NCBI RefSeq assembly: GCF_024297145.1
Contig: NZ_JANCTC010000005.1
Location: 248,001 to 312,000, forward strand
Length of the DNA stretch: 64,000 nucleotides
Source of the DNA: Mesorhizobium sp. LMG 17147
Lineage (GTDB): Bacteria; Pseudomonadota; Alphaproteobacteria; Rhizobiales; Rhizobiaceae
Reading direction: 5' to 3'
The notes under the pieces: generated by a model
What the model saw: only the letters and a program-made list of their open reading frames with translations
What the model was told of the DNA's origin: nothing
Databases searched by the model: none
Shown: piece after piece, positions 35,257 to 44,478 of the stretch
How the letters are laid out: every line of letters starts with the position of its first letter
Position numbering within the stretch: the first letter of the stretch is position 1
Made by a program: the position numbers and the translations under genes

Positions 35257-36035
35257 GACAAGGCGTGGTTCGTCCGGCTTTCTAAACCGCTCATCGCGGC
35301 CGGCGCCACGAAACATCGTCATGTCCGCAGCCAAGGCGCATCGTCAGGCTGACCTTGAGGATGTTTGCCGTCGCCTGGCCCGACGGCCAGCACGAAAAGT
35401 CGGCAAAGGGGCGGCGTTTCTTTCGGCCCTCGCAACGGGTTGGGCTGGGTTCGAAAAAAATACCATAGATCGCGATTAGGGCGATCTTATAAGAAACGGT
35501 CTCGTCGTTTTTTGGTAGAGCAGGCGAAAAGTCGCAACGATATGGAGTATTACTTGTATCAATGAGAAACAAAGCTAACGCAACATTCCGTAATCTTGCT
35601 GGAGATGCATGTTTCAGTGTCTGCTAAGATAACCGGTTCTGATTCCGAAATATTAAGCATCTGCCAAATTCAATCCTGCGGTATTGGGATTTGTCCTTGT
35701 CACAGGCGGACTCGGATGCAATTTCTTGGAAGCACAACCGCGTCAGCGGATTGTTGAAACATGCTTGGGCGGACGGGGCACTAAGCATGGAGAGGAATAT
35801 TGACATTCGCTAATGCGGCGGCCCCCGCCGGGAGCGTTCCCTCCGACGTTAGAGATTACGGCAACCATCGGCTAAGTCGTCGAATGCGTCGCCGACAGCC
35901 TGGCTCTTGTTCGATGGCCGGCGAAGCTTTGCCCTCCTCCGATTGGCGCCAGATTCCGCGGCAAAGGCGGGGATCGCCGCCTGCAACGGCCTTCCGATAT
36001 GGACGATGTCCGCCAGCCAGTCGGAGGAATGAACC
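35257..36035. other. Long AT-richer spacer without recognised genes
   Basis: About 780 bp. From about 35450 to 35800 base composition is clearly lower in GC than the surroundings. An inverted repeat AGATCGC-N7-GCGATCT is at 35467-35487. Short open frames on both strands resemble nothing known and have poor starts. It marks the left edge of an accessory zone that runs to the tRNA-Leu gene. Confidence 0.6.
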
Positions 36036-36425
36036 ATGAAATTCGTAATCTGTGCGGCCTTGGCCACTGCTGTGATGGCGATCGCCGGTTGTACCACCGA
36101 CGATTACGATGATTGTCGCGGAAAGGGCTGCCTGGTTGATCCGTCCCACAAAGGCGGCCGAAAGATTGATGACCGGCCGCAGTTCGACAGGAACGGCAAT
36201 CCCAACTTCGATACCAGGGGCCGTTACATCGGCTGCCATGGGCTCGGATGTAAAGTCGACGATCCTGATGACGGGGATCAAAGCATCGACGACAGACCGC
36301 AGTACGACAACGAAGGCAATCCCACCTTCGATACGCAAGGCAACTACCAAGGCTGCCGCGGCATCGGCTGCGAGGTCGATATACCGGACGATGACAATTC
36401 ATCGGACGATGACGATTCCGAATAA
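36036..36425 (+). CDS. Lipoprotein with exact 40-residue cysteine-rich repeats
   Basis: 129 aa. Signal peptide with lipobox AIAGC, acylated Cys19. The mature chain contains CxGxGCxVD at residues 27, 67 and 107, exactly 40 residues apart. Between them IDDRPQ-(F/Y)-D recurs at 44 and 84, and FDTxGxYxGC at 58 and 98. Strongly acidic, ending DNSSDDDDSE. Asp/Asn/Gly-rich loops suggest metal (possibly calcium) binding and paired cysteines suggest disulfides; function unknown. The nearest start has GGAGG nine bases upstream. First of three small exported proteins in a row. Confidence 0.82.
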   Translation: MKFVICAALATAVMAIAGCTTDDYDDCRGKGCLVDPSHKGGRKIDDRPQFDRNGNPNFDTRGRYIGCHGLGCKVDDPDDGDQSIDDRPQYDNEGNPTFDTQGNYQGCRGIGCEVDIPDDDNSSDDDDSE

Positions 36426-36458
36426 GGGACTCCGGGGCGAAAAAGGAGGAAGCCAATT

Positions 36459-36893
36459 ATGCCTGAATTCAGCGGCCTGGTCCGGCGACATGCCAAAATC
36501 GTTATGGCCGGCCTCACGGGGCTGGGAATGACGCTGACATCCGCCTTCGCTGCGGGTAGCGCCTGCGACGGCATAAAGGTCGAAGCGACGAAGGCGCGCA
36601 AGCAGGAATATGCATCTCTCGTCGCCTCGGCGTTGAACAACAAGGTCAAGCCCGCTCGGGTGAAGTTCATCACGATCATAGAGAACGGCAACTGGAGCGC
36701 CGCTTACGTCTCCACGCCCGTGAGCGACGACGGTGTGATGTTCTTCCAGACAGTCGATGGAAAAAAGCAGTTCCGCGACGTCTGGGGCGGCTATGCCGAG
36801 CCGTCGGAAAAACCTGAACTGGTATCCTGGGCGAAGAAGCTCGGAGCGCCGCAAGATCTGGCAAAGTGTTTTGCCGAGCAAGTTACGGAATGA
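36459..36893 (+). CDS. Small exported protein of unknown function
   Basis: 144 aa with an N-terminal export signal (IVMAGLTGLGMTLTSAFAAG, cleavage near residue 32). The mature part has two Cys (near residues 36 and 138) that may form a disulfide. The centre VKFITIIENGNWSAAYVSTP reads as beta-strand. No domain recognised. AAGGAGG is located about nine bases before the ATG. It lies 33 bp after the repeat lipoprotein and is likely co-transcribed. Confidence 0.78.
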   Translation: MPEFSGLVRRHAKIVMAGLTGLGMTLTSAFAAGSACDGIKVEATKARKQEYASLVASALNNKVKPARVKFITIIENGNWSAAYVSTPVSDDGVMFFQTVDGKKQFRDVWGGYAEPSEKPELVSWAKKLGAPQDLAKCFAEQVTE

Positions 36894-37122
36894 TGGTGAT
36901 CGGTGGAGATTTGCCGCCGACGCCGTTGGCGCATGAGGAGAACAACTATTCCGGCGTGACGGAAGTCGTGTCACGGTCTCCGAAGGTGACAAAGCTGATC
37001 CAACGAAAACCAGATAATCACGCCATGGGCACGGCTGACCGTGGCAATGACGGACAGCTGAAGAGGACATGGGGCGGGGCTGAGCAACTTAAGAGCTTGA
37101 CTGCAACCGGAAAGGGAAATCG

Positions 37123-37530
37123 ATGAAAACCGCAATACTGATTGCTGCCGTGGTTCCGGCCATGCCGACTTTCGCCTTCGCCGAGGACAAGTGCGCCGAT
37201 GCCAAGGATCAGGCCACCATGAACCAGTGCTTCGGTGCCGAGTTTCAGAAATCCGACAAGAAGCTCAACGAGCTTTACAAGCAGATCGAAGCCCGCCTGA
37301 AGAACGATGCGGATACCAAGAAGCTTCTTGTTCAGGCACAGCGGGATTGGGGCAAGTTTCGCGACGCGGAGTGCAGTTTCCAGACCGCGGGAGCGGCCGG
37401 AGGAAGCATGATGCCAATGCTCATCGCGCAGTGCATGGACGGCCTTACGCAATCCCGTGCCAAAGATTTCGAAGGCTATCTGAAATGCCAGGAGGGCGAC
37501 ATGAGCTGCCCTGTTCCGGCCGCGAACTGA
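37123..37530 (+). CDS. LprI-family (DUF1311) exported protein, putative lysozyme inhibitor
   Basis: 135 aa. Signal peptide to about residue 20 (PTFAFAED). The mature domain has the LprI pattern C-x10-C with NQCFGAEFQKSDKKLNELYKQI, then LLVQAQRDWGKFRDAECSF and a distal Cys near residue 107. Mycobacterial LprI inhibits lysozyme, but most family members are untested. Two further Cys in the C-terminal CQEGDMSC. It sits 230 bp after the previous exported protein in a region of small secreted proteins. Confidence 0.85.
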   Translation: MKTAILIAAVVPAMPTFAFAEDKCADAKDQATMNQCFGAEFQKSDKKLNELYKQIEARLKNDADTKKLLVQAQRDWGKFRDAECSFQTAGAAGGSMMPMLIAQCMDGLTQSRAKDFEGYLKCQEGDMSCPVPAAN

Positions 37531-38052
37531 CACACGCCACAGCTGATCTGATCACGATGACGCCGGCGGCGAGCGTGGCGTCGCCGCCGGACATGAAAGG
37601 ATGCGAGGCGCGCAAGGGCAGTGCGGACAATTTGCTCAACGGCGATTTCATCGACGGTCCACTGTGCGATGTCCAAAGGGAGCCTGTGGCGGTTCATTGC
37701 GGATTGATCGAAGAAAACGTGGACACGAAGTTGAAGCCATAAGGCTACAAAAACTCATGCCGCCTCGTTACTGGCTTCAACGCAGAAATTGTCGACGGCA
37801 TGACGTTGCTCACTTACTTCAGGAAGGCAAAGATTCTCATGCGTCCGCTGTTCGCTATCTGGGCTATGGATGTGCGTGCATGACCGTCGAGACCAACGCC
37901 AAACGGCAAAAAATCACCAGAGTAATCTCGGGCGAAATCCTTCCGCTGGTGCGCTGTCGCAACGACAGATCGCTGCCTAGCCCGGACCGATAATTATTGG
38001 ATATTAATAGGTACCATAGGCGACGGCGGACAGCCTAGGCTCCAGTTCAACA
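37531..38052. other. Spacer without recognised genes
   Basis: About 520 bp between the LprI-like gene and a strong terminator. Several short frames exist (for example from 37558 and 37601) but none resembles a known protein or has a good ribosome site. It may contain decayed coding sequence. Confidence 0.5.
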
Positions 38053-38078
38053 AAAAAGCCCGGGAAACCGGGCTTTTT
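38053..38078. terminator. Strong bidirectional terminator, probably the original tRNA-Leu terminator
   Basis: AAAAAGCCCGG and CCGGGCTTTTT form a perfect eleven-pair stem capped by a GAAA tetraloop. It lies 43 bp beyond the left copy of the 16-bp att repeat, on the side the leftward tRNA-Leu transcript would reach if the element between the repeats were absent. Confidence 0.9.
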
Positions 38079-38121
38079 CTTGGAGTCTCTGAACCATATC
38101 AAACGGTCCGAAACGGGAATT

Positions 38122-38137
38122 TGGTGCCCAGAAGAGG
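38122..38137. repeat. attL: 16-bp duplicate of the tRNA-Leu 3' end
   Basis: TGGTGCCCAGAAGAGG, identical to 39671-39686, which is the 3' end of tRNA-Leu including the encoded CCA. Same orientation, so the two form a direct repeat flanking 1.55 kb, the signature of site-specific integration into a tRNA gene. Confidence 0.85.
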
Positions 38138-38292
38138 CGTATTGCCAAGAAACCAAACTTCCAGCTACCCGAAAAAAATCTCCCGAATCCAACGGCTTAG
38201 GCGTCCCTCTTTAGTTTTCCGCCAAGCGGCGGTGTACCGCATGTGCGCTTGAAAGTGTACTCAAGAGACATGTTCAGCGGCAGAAGGCCAGA

Positions 38293-39100
38293 TCACTCAG
38301 CGGGGTGCAGTTTAGCGGCAACACGCAACAAGGTTGCGACCTGCTTGAGCCGGCGTTTTGAGAACATCCACGCTTTACTGCCGTCCTTGGTCGAAATCCA
38401 CTTGCCGCCCAACTCCCGAAGCTTCTCTTTGAAGTCGACTGTGTCGCCCCGCACAACGAACGCCTTTTCTGTGTAGTCAAACAGTCCTATTGTGGTCGCA
38501 GTATCGGATTTTGGTTCGGCTGTCGGCGCGATTCCTCCGGGGCGTGTAGACGCGCGTGCCGCCTCGACAGTACGTTTGTCGATCACCGGAGCTACAGACA
38601 TGTCTCTCATGACGATCGTCCGGCCGCGATAATTTTTCTCGCAGCTCGCCGACTGAGTGATAGTCCTCCTGAATGCCCTTGTCGCGAATTGACGCCTTGA
38701 AATCTCTCAATTTTCTGTACTGTTCTAAATCGACTGTATCCATGTCAACAGTGGCCTTGGAATAATAAAGCATGACAGGCTTTTTGTTAGTAAGAAACCA
38801 CTTTACCTCCTCCACCGTGCCACTCTCTTCCACTCCGGTCGGCGACCCCAATCTATTCCAAAAAGAACCGATTAGTATGTCGCACCTCTTTACGACACGC
38901 TCATTTATAAGGCCTTGGGGCCGGTCGCCCATGGAAGGTGCACTGTGCGTCTCCCACATTACAGGGAGCAGGATTTTCCCTTGGTCTTCGGAATGAAGGG
39001 AGTTCCAGTCTTGAAGGCTCTGAGCAATTGCTGCCCGTTCCCCCGGCAGATCAGAGGGTGACGCAATTAAGACGTTAAATACAGTGGCGGAAAATGGCAT
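38293..39100 (-). pseudogene. DUF4062-like protein with C-terminal extension, split by a frameshift
   Basis: The first frame from MPFSATVFNVLIASPSDL reads ASPSDLPGERAAI, LLPVMWETHSAPSMGDRPQG, CDILIGSFWNRLGSPTG and SGTVEEVKWFL. This is a conserved family I associate with DUF4062, a TIR/nucleoside-hydrolase-like fold found near signalling or defence domains. Near 38615-38640, which includes a run of five A, similarity passes to a second frame (TIVMRDMSVAPVIDKRTVEA). That frame ends with FDYTEKAFVVRGDTVDFKEK and GSKAWMFSKRRLKQV, a small domain seen in phage and giant-virus proteins. A one-base change would restore about 269 codons. Decay, sequencing error or programmed shift are all possible. 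Confidence 0.65.
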
Positions 39101-39349
39101 TGCCCCACACTCCCTCAGCATGTGAACGCTTAGGCTTGAAATAGCCAGCGGCCACAAACCTTTACCTGCTCTACGGCTTTGCTTTGGGTTCCGCAACCAT
39201 CAGTATGGCAGTTTTGCTCGCCGTTGCATTTGCGACCACAGCGCTGTTGAAGCGATCAGCCGGTGGCTATCCACAGACCGCCGACTGTTGGTATAGCAGG
39301 ACTGGCAATCTTGGGTTGCCGCTGTCGCCTCGCGAGAGCGACGCTAGCT

Positions 39350-39583
39350 CTACCAAAGAACAACGCAGACACTGGGGGAGACTGGCTTCCGGGCTTCGGC
39401 CAACAACCGTTCAAATTCAGCATTGATTTTTGGGTAGGCCAGAAGAGCCTCGCGCGGGGTCGAGCCCAGCCGACGCTTGAATTCTCGCCGCCCAATGGCC
39501 TCGCAAAGCTCTCTGGGGATTTTACGCCGGTAGTGCAGAGTGCCGGCTTTGGTGGTCTGTACGTGCTTCAAAACTAGACCCAT
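39350..39583 (-). pseudogene. Truncated tyrosine-recombinase integrase (N-terminus only)
   Basis: 77 codons. VLKHVQTTKAGTLHYRRKIP and LCEAIGRREFKRRLGSTPREA are the N-terminal DUF6538-type segment of phage/island integrases. It ends soon after ERLLAEARKP, and the catalytic domain with R-H-R-Y residues is absent. The start codon is located about 90 bp from the tRNA end, the usual place of an integrase beside its attachment site. This identifies the enzyme that inserted the element. Confidence 0.75.
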
Positions 39584-39670
39584 AGGGGACCTCCAGTGTA
39601 CCGAGAAATGTACCGGAGGGACTTCCTAGTAGTTGAAATCCTTGAGAAATATGGGTTCTCAAGGGAGAAA

Positions 39671-39755
39671 TGGTGCCCAGAAGAGGACTCGAACCTCCAC
39701 TCCTTGCGGAACACGGACCTGAACCGTGCGCGTCTACCAATTCCGCCATCTGGGC
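39671..39755 (-). tRNA. tRNA-Leu (anticodon CAG)
   Basis: 85 nt including encoded CCA. The acceptor stem GCCCAGA pairs with TCTGGGC, with discriminator A then CCA. The D-arm contains GGCGGAATTGGTAGACGC, typical of class II tRNA-Leu. The anticodon loop TTCAGGT gives CAG (reads CUG). A short variable arm lies around TTCCGCAAGGAG, and the T-arm has GGTTCGAGTCC. Its 3' end is the attachment site of the adjacent element, which restores the gene on integration. Confidence 0.95.
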
Positions 39756-39828
39756 TGGTGCGCGCTCATTAAGCGGGCGAGGGATGAGTGTCAACGCGCT
39801 TTTTTGAATGCCGCGTTCCTTCTCCGCC

Positions 39829-40449
39829 TCAGCCCTCCAGCACTTCCTTCGATGCCACCGTCGAATCGGCGTTGAGCGTGTATATGACCGGCACGCCGGT
39901 GCCGAGTTCGAGCTTGACGATCTCCTCGCCCGATTTGCCGTCCAGCGCCATGATCAGCGCGCGCAGCGAATTGCCGTGTGCCGCCACCAGCACCGTGCCG
40001 CCGCGCAGCACATGCGGCTGCAGATCGTGCAGGTAATAGGGCCAGACGCGCGCGCCGGTGTCTTTCAGGCTTTCACCGCCGGGCGGCGCCACGTCGTAGG
40101 AGCGGCGCCATATATGCACCTGCTCCTCGCCCCATTTCTTGCGCGCATCATCCTTGTTGAGGCCGGAGAGATCGCCATAGTCGCGCTCGTTCAGCGCCTG
40201 GTCGCGGATGGTCTCGAGCTCGCTCTGGCCAACGGCGTCGAGAATATGCTGGCAGGTCTTCTGCGCCCGGATCAGCGACGACGTGAAGGCGATGTCGAAT
40301 TTCATGCCGCGCGCCCTGAGCTTGGCGCCGGCCGCCTTGGCCTCGGCATGGCCCAGTTCGGTCAGGTCGACGTCGCGCCAGCCGGTAAACAGGTTCTTGA
40401 GGTTCCATTCGCTCTGGCCGTGGCGCACGAGCACGAGAGTTCTCGACAT
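39829..40449 (-). CDS. gpmA: 2,3-bisphosphoglycerate-dependent phosphoglycerate mutase
   Basis: Interconverts 3- and 2-phosphoglycerate in glycolysis and gluconeogenesis. 206 aa, shorter than the 250-aa E. coli enzyme but normal for alphaproteobacteria. Phosphohistidine motif [18 protein letters not shown] at residues 6-23, [13 protein letters not shown] near 86 with the catalytic Glu, and the second His in [12 protein letters not shown] near 155. It is followed upstream by dapB in the same orientation with a 58-bp gap. Confidence 0.95.
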   Translation of the reverse strand: MSRTLVLVRHGQSEWNLKNLFTGWRDVDLTELGHAEAKAAGAKLRARGMKFDIAFTSSLIRAQKTCQHILDAVGQSELETIRDQALNERDYGDLSGLNKDDARKKWGEEQVHIWRRSYDVAPPGGESLKDTGARVWPYYLHDLQPHVLRGGTVLVAAHGNSLRALIMALDGKSGEEIVKLELGTGVPVIYTLNADSTVASKEVLEG

Positions 40450-40507
40450 ATTTGCTCCTTCAAATTTTGTGAATCGGCTAATCTTGTGGATCAGCCAAGT
40501 CTGTGGA

Positions 40508-41356
40508 TCAGCTTGTCAGGCCGAGCACGTCCCGCATCGAATAGAGGCCCGGCTTGCGGCCGCGCGCCCACAGGGCTGCCTTGACCGCGCCGCGGGCAAA
40601 GATTGCCCGGTCTTCGGCGTGGTGGGCGAGCGTGATGCGCTCGCCGGTACCGGCCAGCACCACACTGTGATCGCCGACCACCGAGCCGCCACGCAAGCTG
40701 GCGAAACCGATCGAGCCTACCTTGCGCACGCCGGTATGGCCGTCGCGTACGCGAACATCGTTGCCGGCAAGTGCTACGCCGCGCCCGGCAGCGGCGGCTT
40801 CGCCGAGCAGCAGCGCCGTGCCCGACGGCGCATCGACCTTGTGCCGGTGATGCATCTCCAGGATCTCGATGTCGAAATCGTCGGCATCGAGCGCGCGCGC
40901 CGCCTGCTCAACCAGCACTGCCAGCAGATTGACGCCGAGGCTCATATTGCCTGACTTGACGATCGTCGCGTGCCGTGCCGCTGCGGCGATCCTGGCATTG
41001 TCTTCGGCCGAGCAGCCGGTGGTGCCGATGATATGGGCGATGCGCGCCTGCGCGGCGTAGCCGGCGAATTCGACGGTCGCCGCCGGCGCGGTGAAATCGA
41101 GCACGCCGTCGGCCTTGGCAAAGGCCGGCAGCGGATCGTCGCCGATCGCCACCTCAAGCCTGCCGACGCCGGCCAGCTCGCCGGCATCCTTGCCGATATG
41201 GGGCGAACCGGCCCGCTCGATCGCGCCGGCAACGCGGGCGCCTGGTATCGTGTGGATGGCGCGGATCAGCGCCTGGCCCATGCGGCCGGCCGCGCCCACC
41301 ACCACCAGGCCCATTTCCCCCGTTTCATTGATGTTGACGGTCGGTGTGTCGCTCAT
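40508..41356 (-). CDS. dapB: 4-hydroxy-tetrahydrodipicolinate reductase
   Basis: Lysine and diaminopimelate synthesis; reduces HTPA with NAD(P)H. 282 aa. N-terminal nucleotide motif [13 protein letters not shown] near residue 19. [13 protein letters not shown] near 117 covers the cofactor-binding Gly-Thr pair. The active-site segment [24 protein letters not shown] near 166 holds the catalytic His and Lys. It starts four bases inside the 3' end of the upstream ABC exporter gene (ATGA), so the two are coupled. Confidence 0.95.
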   Translation of the reverse strand: MSDTPTVNINETGEMGLVVVGAAGRMGQALIRAIHTIPGARVAGAIERAGSPHIGKDAGELAGVGRLEVAIGDDPLPAFAKADGVLDFTAPAATVEFAGYAAQARIAHIIGTTGCSAEDNARIAAAARHATIVKSGNMSLGVNLLAVLVEQAARALDADDFDIEILEMHHRHKVDAPSGTALLLGEAAAAGRGVALAGNDVRVRDGHTGVRKVGSIGFASLRGGSVVGDHSVVLAGTGERITLAHHAEDRAIFARGAVKAALWARGRKPGLYSMRDVLGLTS

Positions 41357-43251
41357 GCATGTCTCCCGGCCGCCTGTTTCGCGTGACCATTTTGCGCCGC
41401 AGTCTGGATTGGCTTGGCGTCATCGACAAGCCCCAGCCCTTTCCTGCCCTGCACCCGGTGGAACCGCGCATAGACGCTGTGCGGGTCGGCCATCAACGAG
41501 GCATGCGTGCCCTGTTCGACCAGCCGGCCCTGCTCCAGCACGATGATATGGTCGGCATTGACCACCGTCGACAGCCGGTGCGCGATGACGATGGTGGTGC
41601 GCCCTTCCATGACATGGGTCAGCGCCTCCTGGACGCGGGCCTCGGCCTCGTTGTCGAGCGCCGAGGTGGCTTCATCGAGCAGCAGAATCGGCGCCTGCCG
41701 AACGATGGCGCGTGCAATCGATACACGCTGGCGCTGGCCGCCCGACAGCGTCACGCCGTTCTCGCCGACCGGTGTGTCGTAGCCTTGCGGCTGCTGGCGG
41801 ATGAAATCGTCGGCCGCAGCCTGTTGCGCGGCGCGTTCAATCTCGGCGTCGGTGGCGCTCAGACGTCCGTAGCGGATGTTGTCGCGGATGGTGCCTTCGA
41901 ACAGATAGGGCTGCTGCGAAACATAGGCGATCGAGCCGCGCAGCGAATGCTTGGTGACCTTTGAAATGTCCTGGCCGTCGATTTCGATGCTGCCCGACTC
42001 GACGTCGTAGAAGCGCTGCAGCAGCGCAACCAGCGTCGTCTTGCCGGCGCCCGAGGCGCCGACGATGGCGGTCACCTTGCCGGCGGCGGCGACAAAGCTC
42101 AAATCCTGCAGGACCGGCGCTTCTTCGACATAGCGAAAGGACACGTTGTTGAAGCGCACTTCGCCAGAGGTGAATTTCGCCTCGGCGGCTCCCGGCACGT
42201 CACCCTGCTGCGGCTCGAGGTCGAGAAGCTCGTAGATCATGCGCGCATTGACCAGCGACTTTTCCATGCCGACCTGCATGCGCGCCAGCCGCCTGGCGGG
42301 GTCGTAGGCAAGCAGCAGGGCGGTGATGAAGGCAAACACGGCGCCCGGCGGCTGGCCGCCGACGGTCGCCCGGTAGCCGGAATAGGCGATAACGCCGGCG
42401 ACGGCGAAGCCGGCCAGCATTTCGGAGATCGGCGTCAGCCGTTCCGAGACGCGGGCGATCTTGTTTGCCCGCTGCTCGGCGCCTGCGACGAGGCCGCCGA
42501 TGCGGCGCGACAGCTCGTCTTCCAGGGTGAAAGCCTTGACGATGGCGATACCTTGCGTGGCTTCCTGCATCGCGCCGATCAGCCGCGAGTTGATCTGCAC
42601 CGATTCACGGGTGATGCGACGCACCCGGCGCATCAAATAGGTGACACTGTAGATCAAAGGCGGGCCGATCAGCAGCGACATTGCGGAGAGCATCGGGTCC
42701 TGCCAGATCATGACGCCGACCAGCGCGACAAGCGATACCGCATCGCGCGCCAGCGATGTCAGCGTCATCGACAGGAGATCGCGGATGCCATTGACGTTCT
42801 CGTTGATCTGCGCGGCGAGCCGGCCCGAGCGGGTGTCGTTGAAGAAACCGACGCCGAGCTTCATCAGGTGGTCGAAGATGCGGCGTTGATAGCGCGCCAC
42901 CAGATTGTTGCCGATTTTGGCCAGCGTCACTGCCTGGCCGTAGCTGGCCAGCCCGCGTAGCATGAAGGCGGCCAGGATCGACACGCTGATCAGCGCGATA
43001 AGATCGCCGCGCCGTTGGTAGAAGATCTGATCGATGACATCCTTCATGATCCAGGCTGTGAAGGCGGTCGTCGCCGCGATCGTCACCAGGCACAGCACGG
43101 CAAGAGCATAGTACCAGCGATAGTCGCGGCTGTTCTCGGCGATGATGCGGCGGATAACAGCCACGATCTCGCTGGGACGGACTTTCCCTTTGGTTGGTGC
43201 TGGAAGTGTCACGTTTGAGCGCTTTGTGGTTTCGGTTCGGCCGGGCTGCAA
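41353..43251 (-). CDS. MsbA-type ABC exporter (fused membrane and ATPase domains)
   Basis: 632 aa. Membrane domain with six helices over about residues 45-340, starting [21 protein letters not shown]. ATPase domain from about 375: Walker [10 protein letters not shown] near 415, signature [15 protein letters not shown] near 516, Walker [12 protein letters not shown] near 537. Half-transporters of this type form homodimers that flip lipid A, glycolipids or glucans. MsbA, exopolysaccharide-type and beta-glucan exporters cannot be told apart by motifs alone. Located between glk and dapB in one leftward run. Confidence 0.9.
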   Translation of the reverse strand: MQPGRTETTKRSNVTLPAPTKGKVRPSEIVAVIRRIIAENSRDYRWYYALAVLCLVTIAATTAFTAWIMKDVIDQIFYQRRGDLIALISVSILAAFMLRGLASYGQAVTLAKIGNNLVARYQRRIFDHLMKLGVGFFNDTRSGRLAAQINENVNGIRDLLSMTLTSLARDAVSLVALVGVMIWQDPMLSAMSLLIGPPLIYSVTYLMRRVRRITRESVQINSRLIGAMQEATQGIAIVKAFTLEDELSRRIGGLVAGAEQRANKIARVSERLTPISEMLAGFAVAGVIAYSGYRATVGGQPPGAVFAFITALLLAYDPARRLARMQVGMEKSLVNARMIYELLDLEPQQGDVPGAAEAKFTSGEVRFNNVSFRYVEEAPVLQDLSFVAAAGKVTAIVGASGAGKTTLVALLQRFYDVESGSIEIDGQDISKVTKHSLRGSIAYVSQQPYLFEGTIRDNIRYGRLSATDAEIERAAQQAAADDFIRQQPQGYDTPVGENGVTLSGGQRQRVSIARAIVRQAPILLLDEATSALDNEAEARVQEALTHVMEGRTTIVIAHRLSTVVNADHIIVLEQGRLVEQGTHASLMADPHSVYARFHRVQGRKGLGLVDDAKPIQTAAQNGHAKQAAGRHA

Positions 43252-43331
43252 TTCGGCAACCTCTTAACGCCCCAATGGCGACTTGCCTATGGCCGGGGAC
43301 GGCGAAACTTCGTCGCGGCGCAGCTTGTGTC

Positions 43332-44357
43332 CTAAACCCGCCAGCGTCGCCCCGCCGTCTGCACGCCGAACAGCGACGGATTTCTGGCATAGGCGGCCAG
43401 CCCTAAAAGCGCCGCAAGCGGATGGGTGATGACGTAGACCGGCATGCTGCGCATCAGGGCGCTATGCGGCGCCTTGTCCTCGAAGGCAGCGCGGAAACTG
43501 CCGGTCCGCAGCGCCGGCAGGATTTTTTGCGCGATGCCGCCGGTGAGGAAAACACCGCCGCGGCTTATGAACACCAGAGCGAGGTCGCCGGCGGTGCGCC
43601 CCAGGCAGGTGACGAAGATCGACAGCGCCTCTTCGGCCACCGGATCGTTCTTTGCCAGCGCCGCGGCGGTGATCTCGGCAGGCGTGGTGAAGGGCGACGG
43701 CTTGCCGTCCGCTTTGGCCACCGCCCGGTAGGCGTTTACCAGGCCGCGTCCTGACAGGATCTGTTCGCCGGAGATGCGACCCTCGAGCTTCTCGATATGC
43801 GGAAACACCTCGAAATCACGCGGCGAGCGCGGCCCGATATCCATATGGCCGCCCTCGCCGGGCACCGGTATCCAGTGATGCAGCGCATAAACCAGCCCGG
43901 CGACACCGAGCCCGGTTCCCGGGCCGAGCACCACCCGCCCGGAATTCGGTTCCGGCTCGTCGCCGCCGATCTTTTCCATGTGCTCTTCGCCGAGCGCGAC
44001 GACAGCCAGCGCCTGCGCCTCGAAGTCGTTGAGCACCACGACGTCGCCGAGACCGAGACTGGCGAACATCTGTCTCGGCTTGACGATCCATGGGCAATTG
44101 GTGAGGGGGATCTCGTCGCTCTCGACAGGGCCGGCCACCGCCAGCACAGCTGAATTCGGCCGGACCGACGAGCGGTCGAGCACGGCCGACTGGATCGCCT
44201 CGTCGATCGTATTGAAGTTGGCGGTTTGGACGATGGTCGGCTCGCCGGGCTCGGAATTCGCATCAAGTACGATCGAGAAGCGCGCATTGGTGCCGCCTAT
44301 GTCGCCGATCAGGATCGGAAATCGCAACAGAGTGTCGTCGTCGCTTACGCCTGGCAT
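43332..44357 (-). CDS. glk: Glucokinase
   Basis: Phosphorylates glucose to glucose 6-phosphate. 341 aa of the Glk (bacterial hexokinase-like) family. ATP motif [14 protein letters not shown] near residue 16. [12 protein letters not shown] near 108 holds the catalytic Asp. [14 protein letters not shown] near 142 and [12 protein letters not shown] near 166 bind substrate. The C-terminal [11 protein letters not shown] is near 285. It is 80 bp upstream of the ABC exporter gene on the same strand. Confidence 0.95.
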   Translation of the reverse strand: MPGVSDDDTLLRFPILIGDIGGTNARFSIVLDANSEPGEPTIVQTANFNTIDEAIQSAVLDRSSVRPNSAVLAVAGPVESDEIPLTNCPWIVKPRQMFASLGLGDVVVLNDFEAQALAVVALGEEHMEKIGGDEPEPNSGRVVLGPGTGLGVAGLVYALHHWIPVPGEGGHMDIGPRSPRDFEVFPHIEKLEGRISGEQILSGRGLVNAYRAVAKADGKPSPFTTPAEITAAALAKNDPVAEEALSIFVTCLGRTAGDLALVFISRGGVFLTGGIAQKILPALRTGSFRAAFEDKAPHSALMRSMPVYVITHPLAALLGLAAYARNPSLFGVQTAGRRWRV

Positions 44358-44478
44358 GCTCTCGTCCGTTCCCGACGCGTATCGCCGTTCTCTCGTTGAC
44401 TAGCGCATGACCGCAAAAAGGGAAATCGGTTTTCGAAGTGGAGATGCACGGATACAGACAGCGAACACGCTGCCCGCA

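Larger units (their letters stand above)
38122..39686. mobile_element. Small tRNA-Leu-integrated element, degenerate
   Basis: Bounded by the 16-bp direct repeat (38122-38137 and 39671-39686). Contents from right to left: an N-terminal stub of a tyrosine recombinase whose start faces the intact tRNA, and a frameshifted DUF4062-like gene. Only about 1.56 kb remains, so it is likely an immobile remnant of a larger island. Its base composition is lower in GC than the flanks. The adjoining spacer and small exported genes (35.3-38 kb) lie outside the repeat and would be a separate accessory segment. Confidence 0.8.

Noticed and set aside
35365..35572. Short frames in the low-GC spacer before the repeat lipoprotein
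   Set aside because: No starts with ribosome sites, no similarity, and the region is AT-rich, where stop-free runs are not meaningful evidence.
37601..37993. Plus-strand frame of 130 codons after the LprI-like gene
   Set aside because: Arg/Cys-rich translation with no domain, poor ribosome site and no continuity with neighbours; probably chance.
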